From contig CALJDU010000015.1 of the NCBI GenBank assembly GCA_938024995.1, positions 83,509 through 147,508 on the forward strand: a stretch of 64,000 bases of DNA, written 5' to 3'. The DNA is from an uncultured bacterium (lineage in GTDB: Bacteria; Myxococcota_A; Polyangia; Polyangiales; Houyiibacteriaceae). Below the pieces are notes generated by a model. It saw only the letters and a list, made by a program, of their open reading frames with translations. It did not search any database and had not been told where the DNA came from. This document shows, piece after piece, positions 1 to 8,613 of this stretch (within the stretch, counting starts at the first letter, position 1; each line of letters opens with the position of its first letter). The position numbers were made by a program, and so were the translations under genes.

Positions 1-205
1 GCACGGCGCCGCGATCTTGGCGGACGCCACCTATGGGAAGCCACCAAAGAGTGAACCGCTCGCTACCGCGGCGCGGCTGTGCGTCAAGCAAGCGCTGCAC
101 GCGGAGGTGCTGGGTTTTGTCCACCCGGCGACGAAGAAGCCAGTGCACTTTGAGGCGACGCCGCCTCAGCCGTTTCAGGACGCGCTCGCGTTTCTGCGAC
201 CGTAG
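1..205 (+). CDS. RluA-family pseudouridine synthase, C-terminal fragment
   Basis: The reading frame is open from base 2 and ends at 205, so only the last 67 or so residues are present; the 5' part lies before the window. The visible segment has the C-terminal signature of RluA/RluC/RluD enzymes: a D-x-x-YG turn, then a KQALHAEVLGFVHPAT stretch that matches the family pattern RQALHA-x-x-LxFxHPxT, then a short FEA-x-PP-x-x-F tail ending in a leucine-rich helix. Family members isomerise uridine to pseudouridine in rRNA or tRNA. The catalytic Asp region is not in the window, so activity and target RNA cannot be judged. A 250-bp gap follows before the next gene. Confidence 0.8.
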   Translation, partial: HGAAILADATYGKPPKSEPLATAARLCVKQALHAEVLGFVHPATKKPVHFEATPPQPFQDALAFLRP

Positions 206-431
206 CGTCGTCGGATCTTCGGCCGATCTTTGGATAAGACTCGCGCGACGAATGGCAGCACGTAGCGGATCGAAAGTCTGCTCGCTTCGCGGCGTCCGCG
301 CGCAAGACGTCAAGAGGTCGATGAAGTCGAAGTCGATCAAGATGGTTTGAGCTCGTCGCCGGGCCACCTCCAACGAATAGCAACGCGTCTCGGTGTTCGC
401 GTCGCTCGATTGGAGGAGGACTCGCCCGAGA

Positions 432-440
432 TGCTATCCT
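432..440 (+). promoter_or_regulatory. Extended -10 promoter element, TSP3/vWA lipoprotein 1
   Basis: TGCTATCCT fits an extended -10 (TG-N-TATNNT). It lies 16 bases before the ATG at 457, so the predicted transcript starts about at the Shine-Dalgarno GGAGG (447-451). The same arrangement precedes the paralogue at 3059 and the lipoprotein at 60580. No convincing -35 was seen, as expected for extended -10 promoters. Confidence 0.55.
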
Positions 441-456
441 CCATTCGGAGGTCAGG

Positions 457-2934
457 ATGAACGTTCGTTTGCTTATGGGGTTGCTCGCGGCCGCGCTGCT
501 GGTTGGGTGCGGAGACGACGATACCTCCGGAGGTGACGGCGGCGGTGATGGGGGGGCCTGTGAGGCCGCTTCGCAGTGCAGCGATGGCGTCTTCTGCAAC
601 GGCGTCGAGCGTTGCCTCGATGGCTTTTGTGCGCCGGGTTTTCCGCCCGAGATCGATGACGGGATCGCCTGTACGGTCGACCGCTGTGACGAAGAGGCGG
701 ACGCCGTCGTTCATGACGACAGCAGCTGCGTTTTCGATGGCGACGGCGATGGCGCGGACGACGATGTGGACAACTGTCCGAGCGTCGGCAACCCCGACCA
801 GCTCGACACCGACATGGACGGCATGGGTGACGCTTGCGACGCGGACGATGACAACGATGGCGTTCTCGACGGCGACGACAACTGCCCGATGGTCGCGAAC
901 GAGGACCAGCTCGACACCGACGGCGACGGCGACGGCGATGCCTGCGACGGCGACCGCGACGGCGACACCATCCCCGACGAGCTGGACAACTGTCCCGACG
1001 TCCGCAACCCGACCCAGGACGACCTCGACGGGGACGGCATCGGTGACGTCTGCGACGCGGACGCGGACGGCGACGGCTTTGACGGAGACGCCGACAACTG
1101 TCCCGACGTCGCGAACCCCGGGCAAGAAGACATCGACGGGGACGGCATCGGAGACGCCTGCGACGACGACACCGACGGCGACGGCCTGAGCGATGAGATC
1201 GAAGAGATGATCGGCTCGGACCCCACGTCGCTCGACAGCGACGGCGACACGATCCCGGACGCGATCGAAGGGCGGGGCGACAGCGACGGCGATGGAGTCC
1301 CGAACCTCATCGACGACGATAGCGACGGCGACGGATTCAGCGACGCGGTCGAGGCCGGTGACGCCGACCTCGCGACCGATCCTGTCAACACGGACGGCGA
1401 CTTTTCGGCGGACTACGTGGACCCGGACAGCGACGCTGACGGCTTGCCCGATCGCCTCGAGCCCGACTGCGCCGGCGTTGAGCCCCGGGTGCTCGCGGAC
1501 AGCGACATGGACGGTGACAGCGACCTCGCGGAGATCGCGACCGGGTCTGATCCGTGCAACGCGGCGTCGACACCAGGTGACTTGGTCGACTTCTACTTCG
1601 AGCTCCCGGTGAACGAAGAGCCGATCATGGAGCCCTACGTCTTTCGCCCCGCGGTCGGCAAAGCGGACGTGCACTTCGGCGTCGATACGACGGGCTCCAT
1701 GAGCGGCGAGCTCAATCAGCTGCGCGCCGGCTTGGGCACCATCATCACGCAGACCCGCGCTCGGATCGGCGACGCGGCGTTCGGCGTCAGCACCTTCGAC
1801 GATTTTCCGACGTGTGGCTTTGGGAGCGGCATCGACCGGCCGTTCGCGTTGCTTAGCGCCGTCACGACGAGCGCTGCCGCTGCGCAGGCCGCGGTCAACA
1901 TGATCCCGCTTCACAGCGGTGGAGACTTCCCCGAGTCCGGGTTTGAGAGCCTCTATCAAATCGCGACCGGTGCTGGGATCTCCTGGTCCGCGTGTGGCGG
2001 CAGCGGGAGCATCCCGGCGTTCGCAGGCCCGGGAGCGGGCGGAGTGGGCTTCCGCGATCGCGCGCTTCCCATCGTCATGCACATCACGGACGCGGTGAGC
2101 CACAACACGACGGCGACCTCGCTCATGGGCGCGACCACGGACAGCGCCGGATACCACCCCCGCGGGATCACGAGCGCGCACTCCAACACGCAAGCGATCG
2201 CCGCGCTCAACACGCTCGGCGCGCGGGTGGTCACCATCCGGACCGACGACTACTCGCGCCTCGGCGCGCGCTTCGCGGTGCTCGACGACATCATCATCGA
2301 CCAGCTCCGCGACGTCTCGAGCAACACCGACGCGGTCGTCCCAGCGTGTGCGTTCCGTAACGCGGCGGGCGCGTGGACCTGTGGCGTCAACCAGTGCTGC
2401 ACCAATCTGCAGGGCGCGTCTCCAGCCGGCGTCGCGCCGGACGCGGCCGGCAACTGCACGCTCCAGTACGACATCCCGGGCGACGGTCGAAACCTCGGCA
2501 GCGCGGTCGTTGACGGAATCGATGCGCTCGTGAAGTACGGCACATTTGACGTCTTCACGCAGGTGCGCGACGACGGAGACGCGGCCACGCCGGACACCTC
2601 GTGCTTCCTCCCTCGTCTCGAGGCGGTCTCCTTCACGCCTCCGCCCATGGAGCCAGAGATGACGTGCACGCCGACCGCGACGCCCGCTGACCTCACCGGC
2701 ATCGGCTACAACAACGGCTTCCGAAACTTCGCGACGGGGACCTCGGGTTCGCGACCAGGTTCGGTGCTCAACTTCAACATCGTCGCTCAGAACGACGACG
2801 GAACGGGCGTCGCCTGCGTACCACCGACGGACGCGCCCCAGGTCTTCACGGTCTTCATCGACATCGTGGACCAGACGACGGACACCGTCCTCGACACGCT
2901 CGAGGCGCAGGTCGTCGTTCCGCCCTCGTTCTGA
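457..2934 (+). CDS. Lipoprotein with thrombospondin type 3 repeats and a von Willebrand A domain (copy 1)
   Basis: 825 residues. A short signal peptide ends in a lipobox (LLVGC, Cys18) followed by GDDD, so it is probably an outer-membrane or surface lipoprotein. A Cys-rich stretch (about 30-85) precedes a long array of Asp-rich repeats of the type D-x-D-x-DGxxD-x-x-DNCPxxxNPxQ (about 90-350), typical of calcium-binding TSP3 repeats. A vWA-like domain then begins at the MIDAS motif DTTGSMS (about residue 409). A Cys-containing C-terminal region ends in a probable beta-sandwich. The start is set by GGAGG at 447-451. A close tandem paralogue follows 124 bp downstream. A role in calcium-stabilised adhesion or surface structure is inferred; no enzyme motif was seen. 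Confidence 0.85.
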   Translation: MNVRLLMGLLAAALLVGCGDDDTSGGDGGGDGGACEAASQCSDGVFCNGVERCLDGFCAPGFPPEIDDGIACTVDRCDEEADAVVHDDSSCVFDGDGDGADDDVDNCPSVGNPDQLDTDMDGMGDACDADDDNDGVLDGDDNCPMVANEDQLDTDGDGDGDACDGDRDGDTIPDELDNCPDVRNPTQDDLDGDGIGDVCDADADGDGFDGDADNCPDVANPGQEDIDGDGIGDACDDDTDGDGLSDEIEEMIGSDPTSLDSDGDTIPDAIEGRGDSDGDGVPNLIDDDSDGDGFSDAVEAGDADLATDPVNTDGDFSADYVDPDSDADGLPDRLEPDCAGVEPRVLADSDMDGDSDLAEIATGSDPCNAASTPGDLVDFYFELPVNEEPIMEPYVFRPAVGKADVHFGVDTTGSMSGELNQLRAGLGTIITQTRARIGDAAFGVSTFDDFPTCGFGSGIDRPFALLSAVTTSAAAAQAAVNMIPLHSGGDFPESGFESLYQIATGAGISWSACGGSGSIPAFAGPGAGGVGFRDRALPIVMHITDAVSHNTTATSLMGATTDSAGYHPRGITSAHSNTQAIAALNTLGARVVTIRTDDYSRLGARFAVLDDIIIDQLRDVSSNTDAVVPACAFRNAAGAWTCGVNQCCTNLQGASPAGVAPDAAGNCTLQYDIPGDGRNLGSAVVDGIDALVKYGTFDVFTQVRDDGDAATPDTSCFLPRLEAVSFTPPPMEPEMTCTPTATPADLTGIGYNNGFRNFATGTSGSRPGSVLNFNIVAQNDDGTGVACVPPTDAPQVFTVFIDIVDQTTDTVLDTLEAQVVVPPSF

Positions 2935-2948
2935 ACGCTTCACGTTTG

Positions 2949-2984
2949 CCGACGCGAGCGATGCGTTCGCGTCGGTTCGCGTTT
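2949..2984 (+). terminator. Rho-independent terminator after TSP3/vWA copy 1
   Basis: The inverted repeat CCGACGCGA (2949-2957) / TCGCGTCGG (2967-2975) forms a perfect 9-bp stem with a 9-base loop, followed by TTCGCGTTT. It starts 15 bases after the stop codon. It implies that the two paralogues are transcribed separately. Confidence 0.7.
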
Positions 2985-3027
2985 AAGCGGGCTCCCACGT
3001 TCGGTTCCTGAGCTTGCGCTCTTGCGG

Positions 3028-3036
3028 TGGTATTCT
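3028..3036 (+). promoter_or_regulatory. Extended -10 promoter element, TSP3/vWA lipoprotein 2
   Basis: TGGTATTCT is an extended -10 element 22 bases before the ATG at 3059. A Shine-Dalgarno GGAGG lies at 3049-3053. The layout matches the element before the first copy, so the duplication appears to include the promoter. Confidence 0.5.
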
Positions 3037-3058
3037 CAGAGCGGATCTGGAGGTCAGG

Positions 3059-5467
3059 ATGAAGGTTCGGTTGCTCATCGGGTGCGCGCTGCTCGCGGCG
3101 TTGATTGGTTGTGGAGACGATGACTCCGCTGGAGGAGACGCTTCCACCGACGGCGGGGCGTGTGAGTCCGCGTCGCAGTGCAGCGACGGAGTCTTCTGCA
3201 ACGGCGTCGAGCGGTGCCTCGACGGTTTCTGCACCTCTGGTTTCGCGCCTGAGATAGACGACGGAATCGCCTGCACGGTGGACAGCTGCGACGAAGAAGC
3301 CGACGCGATCGTTCATGACGACGCCAGCTGCGTGTTTGACGGGGACGGGGACGGCGCCGACGACGACGTCGACAACTGCCCCGATGTGAGCAACCCCGAC
3401 CAGCTCGACACCGACATGGACGGTATGGGCGACGCCTGTGACGCCGATGACGACAACGACGGCGTCCTCGACGGCGACGACAACTGCCCGATGGTCGCGA
3501 ACGAGGATCAGCTCGACACCGACGGCGACGGCGATGGCGACGCCTGCGATGGCGACCGCGACGGCGACACGATCCCTGATGAGATGGACAACTGCCCGGA
3601 CGTCCGCAACCCAACGCAGGACGACCTCGACGGCGACGGCATCGGAGACGCCTGTGACAGTGATGTGGATGGCGACGGCTTCGACGCGGACGCGGACAAC
3701 TGCCCGGACGTGGCGAACCCCGGCCAAGAGGACATCGACGGAGACGGCATCGGAGACGCTTGCGACGATGACACCGATGGTGACGGCCTGAGCGATGAGA
3801 TCGAAGAGATGATCGGTTCGGACCCCACGTCGCTCGACAGCGACGGCGACACGATCCCGGACGCGATCGAGGGGCGCGGCGACAGCGACGGCGACGGGGT
3901 CCCGAACCTCATCGACGAGGACAGCGACGGCGACGGATTCAGCGACGCGGTCGAGGCCGGTGACGCCGACCTCGCGACCGATCCGGTCAACACGGACGGC
4001 GACTTTTCGGCGGACTACGTGGACCCGGACAGCGACGCGGACGGCTTGCCCGATCGCCTCGAGCCCGACTGCGCCGGCGTTGAGCCCCGGGTGCTCGCGG
4101 ACAGCGACATGGACGGCGACAGCGACCTCGCGGAGATCGCGACCGGGTCCGATCCGTGCAACGCGGCGTCGACACCAGGTGACCTGGTCGACTTCTACTT
4201 CGAGCTCCCGGTGAACGAAGAGCCGATCATGGAGCCCTACGTCTTTCGCCCCGCGGTCGGCAAAGCGGACGTCGATTTTAACGTCGACACGACCGGATCG
4301 ATGGGCGGCGAAATCAACCAGCTCCGCGCCGGGCTCGGCAGCATCATCACCCAGGCGCGCACGCGGATCAGCGACGTGGCGTTCGGGGTGAGCAGCTTCG
4401 ACGACTTCCCGACCTGTGGGTTTGGAAGCGCTGGCTCTGGGGATCTCCCGTTCCGCTTGAACCGCTCGGTCACGATCGACGCGGCGATGGCGCAAGCGGG
4501 CGTGAACTCGCTGCGCACGCACTTCGGCAACGACTTCCCCGAGTCCGGCTACGAGTCGCTCTTTCAGGTCGCGACGGGAGCGGGCGTGTCCTGGTCCGCG
4601 TGCGGCGGCAGCGGGAGCATCCCGGCGTACACGGGAGCTGGCCGCGGCGGCGTGGGCTTCCGCGATCGCGCGCTCCCGATCATCATGCACGTCACCGACG
4701 CGACCAGTCATGACGCGAGCCGCTACATGAGCTCCGGGCTCACGACCGCCCACTCGAAGGTGCAGGCGCTCGCTGAGCTCAACATGCTGGGCGCGCGCGT
4801 CGTCACGATCGGGTCGGGCACCGCGCCAAGGACGCAGCTCCGCGAGATCTCGAACGACACCAACGCGGTGGTGCCCGCGTGCGCGTTCCGAAACGCGGCC
4901 GGGGCGTGGGCCTGTGGCGTCAATCAGTGCTGTACGAACCTGGTGTCGTCGCCCGCGCGAGCGGTGGCTCCGAACGCCGACGGGACCTGCACGCTCCAGT
5001 ACGAGATCCCGGGTGACGGTCGTAACCTTGGCGCGGCAGTCGTGGACGGCATCGACGCGCTGATCAAGTACGCGACCTTCGACGTGTTTACCCAGGTTCG
5101 CGATGACGGTGACCCGGCGACGCCTGACACCTCGTGCTTCCTGCCGCGCCTCGAGGCGGTCTCGTTCACGCCGCCGCCCGCCGAGCCAGAGATGACGTGC
5201 ACGCCGACCGCGACGCCCGCTGACCTCACCGGCATCGGCTACAACAACGGCTTCCGAAACTTCGCGACGGGGACCTCAGGCTCACGTCCGGGGTCGGTGC
5301 TCAACTTCAACATCGTCGCGCAGAACGATGACGGAACCGGTGTCGCGTGCGTGCCCCCGACCGACACGCCGCAGGTCTTCACGGTCTTCATCGACATCGT
5401 GGATCAGACCACAGACACCGTGCTCGACACGCTCGAGGCCCAGGTCGTCGTGCCGCCTTCGTTCTAA
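3059..5467 (+). CDS. Lipoprotein with thrombospondin type 3 repeats and a von Willebrand A domain (copy 2)
   Basis: 802 residues when started at the ATG at 3059, chosen because GGAGGTCAGG precedes it exactly as in copy 1. A longer frame from 3014 would bury the signal peptide. The lipobox is ALIGC followed by GDDD. Domain order equals copy 1: Cys-rich segment, TSP3 calcium-binding repeats, vWA-like domain with MIDAS DTTGSMG, then a Cys-containing C-terminal domain. The TSP3 part from about 3782 to 4265 and the last 250 bases or so are almost identical in DNA to copy 1. The vWA core has diverged, with different loops and a shorter insert after the MHVTDA strand. This mosaic suggests gene conversion at the ends with diversification in the ligand-binding middle; binding function is inferred. 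Confidence 0.85.
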   Translation: MKVRLLIGCALLAALIGCGDDDSAGGDASTDGGACESASQCSDGVFCNGVERCLDGFCTSGFAPEIDDGIACTVDSCDEEADAIVHDDASCVFDGDGDGADDDVDNCPDVSNPDQLDTDMDGMGDACDADDDNDGVLDGDDNCPMVANEDQLDTDGDGDGDACDGDRDGDTIPDEMDNCPDVRNPTQDDLDGDGIGDACDSDVDGDGFDADADNCPDVANPGQEDIDGDGIGDACDDDTDGDGLSDEIEEMIGSDPTSLDSDGDTIPDAIEGRGDSDGDGVPNLIDEDSDGDGFSDAVEAGDADLATDPVNTDGDFSADYVDPDSDADGLPDRLEPDCAGVEPRVLADSDMDGDSDLAEIATGSDPCNAASTPGDLVDFYFELPVNEEPIMEPYVFRPAVGKADVDFNVDTTGSMGGEINQLRAGLGSIITQARTRISDVAFGVSSFDDFPTCGFGSAGSGDLPFRLNRSVTIDAAMAQAGVNSLRTHFGNDFPESGYESLFQVATGAGVSWSACGGSGSIPAYTGAGRGGVGFRDRALPIIMHVTDATSHDASRYMSSGLTTAHSKVQALAELNMLGARVVTIGSGTAPRTQLREISNDTNAVVPACAFRNAAGAWACGVNQCCTNLVSSPARAVAPNADGTCTLQYEIPGDGRNLGAAVVDGIDALIKYATFDVFTQVRDDGDPATPDTSCFLPRLEAVSFTPPPAEPEMTCTPTATPADLTGIGYNNGFRNFATGTSGSRPGSVLNFNIVAQNDDGTGVACVPPTDTPQVFTVFIDIVDQTTDTVLDTLEAQVVVPPSF

Positions 5468-5531
5468 GGCTGCTGTTCTAAGGCTGGCTGCTGTTCTGAC
5501 GCTGCTAGCTCAACCAGCGCTGTGGCTAGCG

Positions 5532-5557
5532 CGTCGCGGGTGCACCCATCCGCGACG
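5532..5557. terminator. Hairpin between convergent genes
   Basis: CGTCGCGG (5532-5539) pairs with CCGCGACG (5550-5557), an 8-bp stem with a 10-base loop between the TSP3/vWA copy 2 stop and the TetR gene stop. There is no clear T-run, so bidirectional termination is only suggested. Just before it (5468-5500) is a short direct duplication around the word TAAGGCTG. Confidence 0.4.
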
Positions 5558-5571
5558 AGGCCGCGGCGCGC

Positions 5572-6192
5572 TCAGCGCTCCACGAAGCGCACGATCAGCT
5601 CGACCAGTTCATCGGCGAAGGCAGGGGTCTCAAGGAGCGTCGGCTCATGCAGCACCGCGGTCTCGACGACCTTCTCGATCGCGTGCACTAGGATGAACGC
5701 GAGCAGATCGTGGTTTGGGTGCTCGGCGACACCAGGCACTTCCTGCACGAGCATCTTCACGAAGTCGCGGATGGCGGTGTCCGCGTGGTCGCTCGCAGCC
5801 TCGAGCCACTCGGGCGGAACGGACTGATGGAGCTTCCGCACCGCGACCTGGGGACCGGTCGTCCCGCCCGCGGTGAGGACCTCGACCGCGATGCGCGCTT
5901 TGTCGCGAAAGGAGGCGTCCGGGCCCAGCGCTCTGATGCGCGCGATGACGTGCTCGGCCGCCTCGCGTTCGCGCCGCCGCAGGAGCTCCGCGACCGCGGC
6001 TTCTTTGTTGCCGAGGTATCGGTAGAAGGAACCGATGCTGACGCCCGCGCGCTCGGCGATCCGGTTGGAGGTAAGGGATTGGACTCCGTCCTCAGAGATG
6101 AGCGTCGCCGTTGCGTCCAAGATCGCGTCATAGATCTGTTCCCCGCCCTGCGTCTTCGGCATCGAACGAACGACTGGTGGCTTCGAGGTCAT
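5572..6192 (-). CDS. TetR-family transcriptional regulator
   Basis: 206 residues from the ATG at 6192. The longer frame to 6366 adds a low-complexity Arg/Gly-rich stretch that looks untranslated. The N-terminal third has a TetR helix-turn-helix: an amphipathic helix (IYDAILDATATLISEDG), then SNRIAERAGVSIGSFYRYLGNKEA, where the recognition helix carries the usual G-S-x-Y-x-Y and (K/N)KE pattern. The remainder should be the helical ligand-binding and dimerisation domain. It stands at the upstream end of a leftward gene group, with a small inverted repeat just before its start, and may regulate itself. The ligand is unknown. The nearby sterol and lipid genes are an obvious but unproven target. 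Confidence 0.85.
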   Translation of the reverse strand: MTSKPPVVRSMPKTQGGEQIYDAILDATATLISEDGVQSLTSNRIAERAGVSIGSFYRYLGNKEAAVAELLRRREREAAEHVIARIRALGPDASFRDKARIAVEVLTAGGTTGPQVAVRKLHQSVPPEWLEAASDHADTAIRDFVKMLVQEVPGVAEHPNHDLLAFILVHAIEKVVETAVLHEPTLLETPAFADELVELIVRFVER

Positions 6193-6206
6193 GTTTCCTA
6201 TTCTGT

Positions 6207-6219
6207 CTCGACAATCGAG
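6207..6219. promoter_or_regulatory. Possible TetR operator
   Basis: CTCGACAATCGAG has perfect 5-base arms (CTCGA/TCGAG) around a 3-base centre, 15-27 bases upstream of the TetR start codon. The position suits autoregulation. Short palindromes also occur by chance in GC-rich DNA. Confidence 0.3.
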
Positions 6220-6261
6220 GCGACATTCTTCGTTTCCGCACGCGGCGCCATCGCCGCGAGT

Positions 6262-6310
6262 TCTCCGCTCCGCTCCGGAACCCGCGCCTGAGCGCCTGTG
6301 CGGAAAACGA
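6262..6310. repeat. Intergenic repeat, copy A (upstream of TetR gene)
   Basis: A stretch of about 49 bases containing CTCCGCTCCGCTCCGGAA closely resembles 8039-8088 (about 40 of 49 bases by eye). Both copies lie 70-140 bases upstream of minus-strand start codons. The remaining intergenic DNA here (6193-6415) shows nothing else I can support. Confidence 0.45.
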
Positions 6311-6415
6311 TATTGGAAAGCGACGAAGGAGCGCTGAGCGGAGCGAACATGGGAGGGAGGCTCCAAATCATTTACCTATTTGGAGGGAGGGGCGGACAGC
6401 CCCTCCAGAGAATAT

Positions 6416-7093
6416 TCATCCCTGACGGAAATGGCGCGCGAGCGGGCACGCCAGCGCCACCGGCTCGCCGCGACGATACCTCCCGAGCAACCGCTTGGAG
6501 CGCTTCGCGAGCATCCGCCGGGCTTCTCGTCGCGCGCCTTTGACGCGCGGGATCACCATGTCGTCGTACGCGGTCGTCTGGTGGCGCATCCACGCGATCG
6601 TCGCGGCCTCTGCGCGTCGCTCGATCGGGATCCGCTTGGTGCGGGCGACGGTTCCGCTGCCGACCGGGGTCGCGTGCTCAGCGATCGCGCGCGCCATCTT
6701 CGCGGCGAGCGCTAGGTGCTTGGGCGCGAACCCAAGATACGCCAGGACCGCGCGTTCAAAGTCCTCCGCGTAGACCTCTTGATCCTCGGCGCGCTTTTTT
6801 CGCGCGCGCTCGAGCTTCCGCTTGTACTTGGGATCTTCTCGCTCGATGAGGAGACCCGCGCGGATCTCCTCGATACGATCCGTCGGCGCGTAGACGCCGC
6901 GCGAGAACATGCGGCGACCCTTCTTCTCTTTGACGACCCAGTGGGGGCCCGCGGACTTGACCCGGCGGGTCAGGGCGGCGTCTCCGGGTGGCAGAAGAGT
7001 CCATGAAGCGGGCGCCGTGAGCACGACGCCGCCCTTCGTCTTCACCTGGCCCGCGCGCGGACCGGGCGACACTTCGCGAACTTGGTCTGGCAA
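6416..7093 (-). CDS. DUF2293 domain protein
   Basis: 225 residues from a TTG at 7093. A GTG 16 codons in is a reasonable alternative start because no ribosome site is visible. The C-terminal half contains a conserved block, ATPVGSGTVARTKRIPIERR followed by AEAATIAWMRHQTTAYDDM, characteristic of the DUF2293 family, whose function is not known to me. The N-terminal half is basic, with a highly charged helix (KYKRKLERARKKRAED). The Arg/Lys-rich composition and the conserved R-T-K-R-I-P block suggest nucleic-acid binding, which is inference. The gene begins 8 bases after the methyltransferase stop on the same strand, so the two are probably co-transcribed. Confidence 0.75.
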   Translation of the reverse strand: MPDQVREVSPGPRAGQVKTKGGVVLTAPASWTLLPPGDAALTRRVKSAGPHWVVKEKKGRRMFSRGVYAPTDRIEEIRAGLLIEREDPKYKRKLERARKKRAEDQEVYAEDFERAVLAYLGFAPKHLALAAKMARAIAEHATPVGSGTVARTKRIPIERRAEAATIAWMRHQTTAYDDMVIPRVKGARREARRMLAKRSKRLLGRYRRGEPVALACPLARHFRQG

Positions 7094-7101
7094 GGAACGC
7101 G

Positions 7102-7953
7102 CTAGATCTTGCGGAGCTTCATCTGCACGTCGCTCGACCAGTGGGCGTCGAACGCGCGTACGCAGGTGTCGAGGTAGCGGTGGTAGTCGTCAAAGAGCTT
7201 ATCGCCCCAGCGCTCGCGGATGGTCTCCTCGTGCATGCACATGCGGCGGAGCCACTCGCCGGTGGTCTTGCCGTAGCACGTGCGCTGCGTGCGGAGCTCT
7301 TCGATCTCCCAGTACGGGTTGACCGCCGCGATCAGCTCTTCGAGACGCGGGTTGAGGCCGCCCGGGAAGATGACGTCCGCGGTGAACTTGAGGTCGGAGA
7401 GGTCTTTGCGGTTCCGCGGGATCCGGTTGCGGAGGATCGCCTGGAAGCCGAAGCAGGAGCCTCGCTCAACCCAGCTCGCGGTCTTACGGAAGTACTCACG
7501 GTAGATGTCGATCGCCATGCCCTTGTGGGACTGGGCGGGGGAGCAGAGGTGGTCGATCATCTCGATGGAGATGAGCGCGTCGTACTTCTCCTCAGGCTCG
7601 TAGTCCTTGTAGTCCATGACGATCGCTTTGACGCCGTCGAGCCCCTTTGCGTGGATCCAGTTGCACTGCTCGGTCGAGAGCGTGATGCCGTGTGCGCGCT
7701 TGAGACCGCGATCGCGCGAGAGATACTCGAGGTTGCTTCCCCAGCCGCACCCGATGTCGAGCACGAGGCTGTCCTCGGTGGCCTCGGCGTAGTCCGCGAG
7801 GATCTTGCACTTCTGGATCTGCGCTTGCTCAAGCGTCTCGTCGCCGGTCAGGTAACTGGCCGACGTGTAGTGCATGTTCTCGTCCAGCCACAGGTTGAAG
7901 AACTCGTTGCTGATGTCGTAGGCGACTTCGATCTCGCTCTGGGTACTCGTCAT
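7102..7953 (-). CDS. SAM-dependent methyltransferase, cyclopropane-fatty-acid-synthase-like
   Basis: 283 residues from the ATG at 7953. The additional upstream frame to 8085 is Arg/Gly-rich and probably untranslated. The N-terminus (VAYDISNEFFNLWLDENMHY) and the following ETLEQAQIQK segment match the acceptor-side helices of CFA synthase and mycolic-acid cyclopropane synthases. The SAM-binding motif I is VLDIGCGWGSNLEYL (about 66-80), and an acidic loop lies after it. It is shorter than the roughly 380-residue E. coli Cfa because the N-terminal lipid-binding domain is missing, as in the mycobacterial enzymes. The substrate could be a membrane lipid. A sterol is possible, since a sterol reductase lies two genes away, but this is only contextual. 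Confidence 0.75.
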   Translation of the reverse strand: MTSTQSEIEVAYDISNEFFNLWLDENMHYTSASYLTGDETLEQAQIQKCKILADYAEATEDSLVLDIGCGWGSNLEYLSRDRGLKRAHGITLSTEQCNWIHAKGLDGVKAIVMDYKDYEPEEKYDALISIEMIDHLCSPAQSHKGMAIDIYREYFRKTASWVERGSCFGFQAILRNRIPRNRKDLSDLKFTADVIFPGGLNPRLEELIAAVNPYWEIEELRTQRTCYGKTTGEWLRRMCMHEETIRERWGDKLFDDYHRYLDTCVRAFDAHWSSDVQMKLRKI

Positions 7954-8038
7954 AACGGCGAGACCATGCCACCGATGGAAAGGGGTCGCCAGGCGGCTTA
8001 TTTTCTGTTCCGCGCCGCCGGCGCTGACGCCGCTTGGT

Positions 8039-8088
8039 CTCCGCTTCGCTCCGGACCTCGCGCCTTCGCACCTGCGCGGAGACAACGC
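8039..8088. repeat. Intergenic repeat, copy B (upstream of methyltransferase gene)
   Basis: This is the counterpart of the repeat at 6262-6310, here containing CTCCGCTTCGCTCCGGAC. It lies upstream of the methyltransferase start at 7953. Confidence 0.45.
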
Positions 8089-8139
8089 TGACTGACTGAC
8101 CGGCCGGCCAATTTTCGTGAGTCTGTGCCGGAACGCAGC

Positions 8140-8556
8140 TCAGTCGGCGGCGACGAGGGCGCGGGCGAAGAGGGCCACCGCGCGCTTCAACGCGTCGTTC
8201 TCGATGTTGCTGGTGATGTAGCCGCTCAGCGCCGGCTCTTCTTCGGACAGCAGCGCGAGCGGATCGCCGATCGACGCATCGTCCAGGTTCGGGAAGCTCA
8301 CGACTTTGCTCTCGACCTCAGTGTCCGCCTCCGCGCTCCTGAACTGACGCACGCACTCCGCGATCACTTCGGAGTGGAAGACCGCGTGCATCACCGCTTC
8401 GCCGCCTTCGGAGGCGAGATGCGCGGTGACCCACTTGCTGACGTTGGGCTGAGTCTCGACGAAGTGGCCGATCGCGACCTGCGCGTACGCGGGGTTCTTC
8501 ATGCGCACAGACACTTCGGCCACGACGCTCGCGACGAACTTCTCCGGGACAGCCAT
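8140..8556 (-). CDS. Small uncharacterised protein
   Basis: 138 residues with an ATG at 8556. I do not recognise the family. It begins MAVPEKFVASVVAEVSVRM and is predicted mostly helical. It has no signal peptide or membrane segment, and has an acidic central segment (SAEADTEVESKVVSFPNLDD) and a helical C-terminus. It contains one His-rich patch (MHAVFHSEV) but no recognisable catalytic motif. It lies on the same strand between the sterol reductase gene upstream and the methyltransferase gene downstream. Codon use resembles its neighbours, which supports real coding. The function is unknown. Confidence 0.6.
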   Translation of the reverse strand: MAVPEKFVASVVAEVSVRMKNPAYAQVAIGHFVETQPNVSKWVTAHLASEGGEAVMHAVFHSEVIAECVRQFRSAEADTEVESKVVSFPNLDDASIGDPLALLSEEEPALSGYITSNIENDALKRAVALFARALVAAD

Positions 8557-8613
8557 GAAGCGGACATATCAGGTCCGCGTGCGGCGCGCAGCCCGCTCCG
8601 AGTTCAGTCGAGT

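Noticed and set aside
337..4753. Very long minus-strand reading frames (337-2943 and 2855-4753) opposite the TSP3/vWA genes
   Set aside because: They are antisense to the repetitive Asp-codon arrays; their Val/Arg/Asp-rich translation mirrors the GAC/GGC repeats and has no domain, signal peptide or ribosome site.
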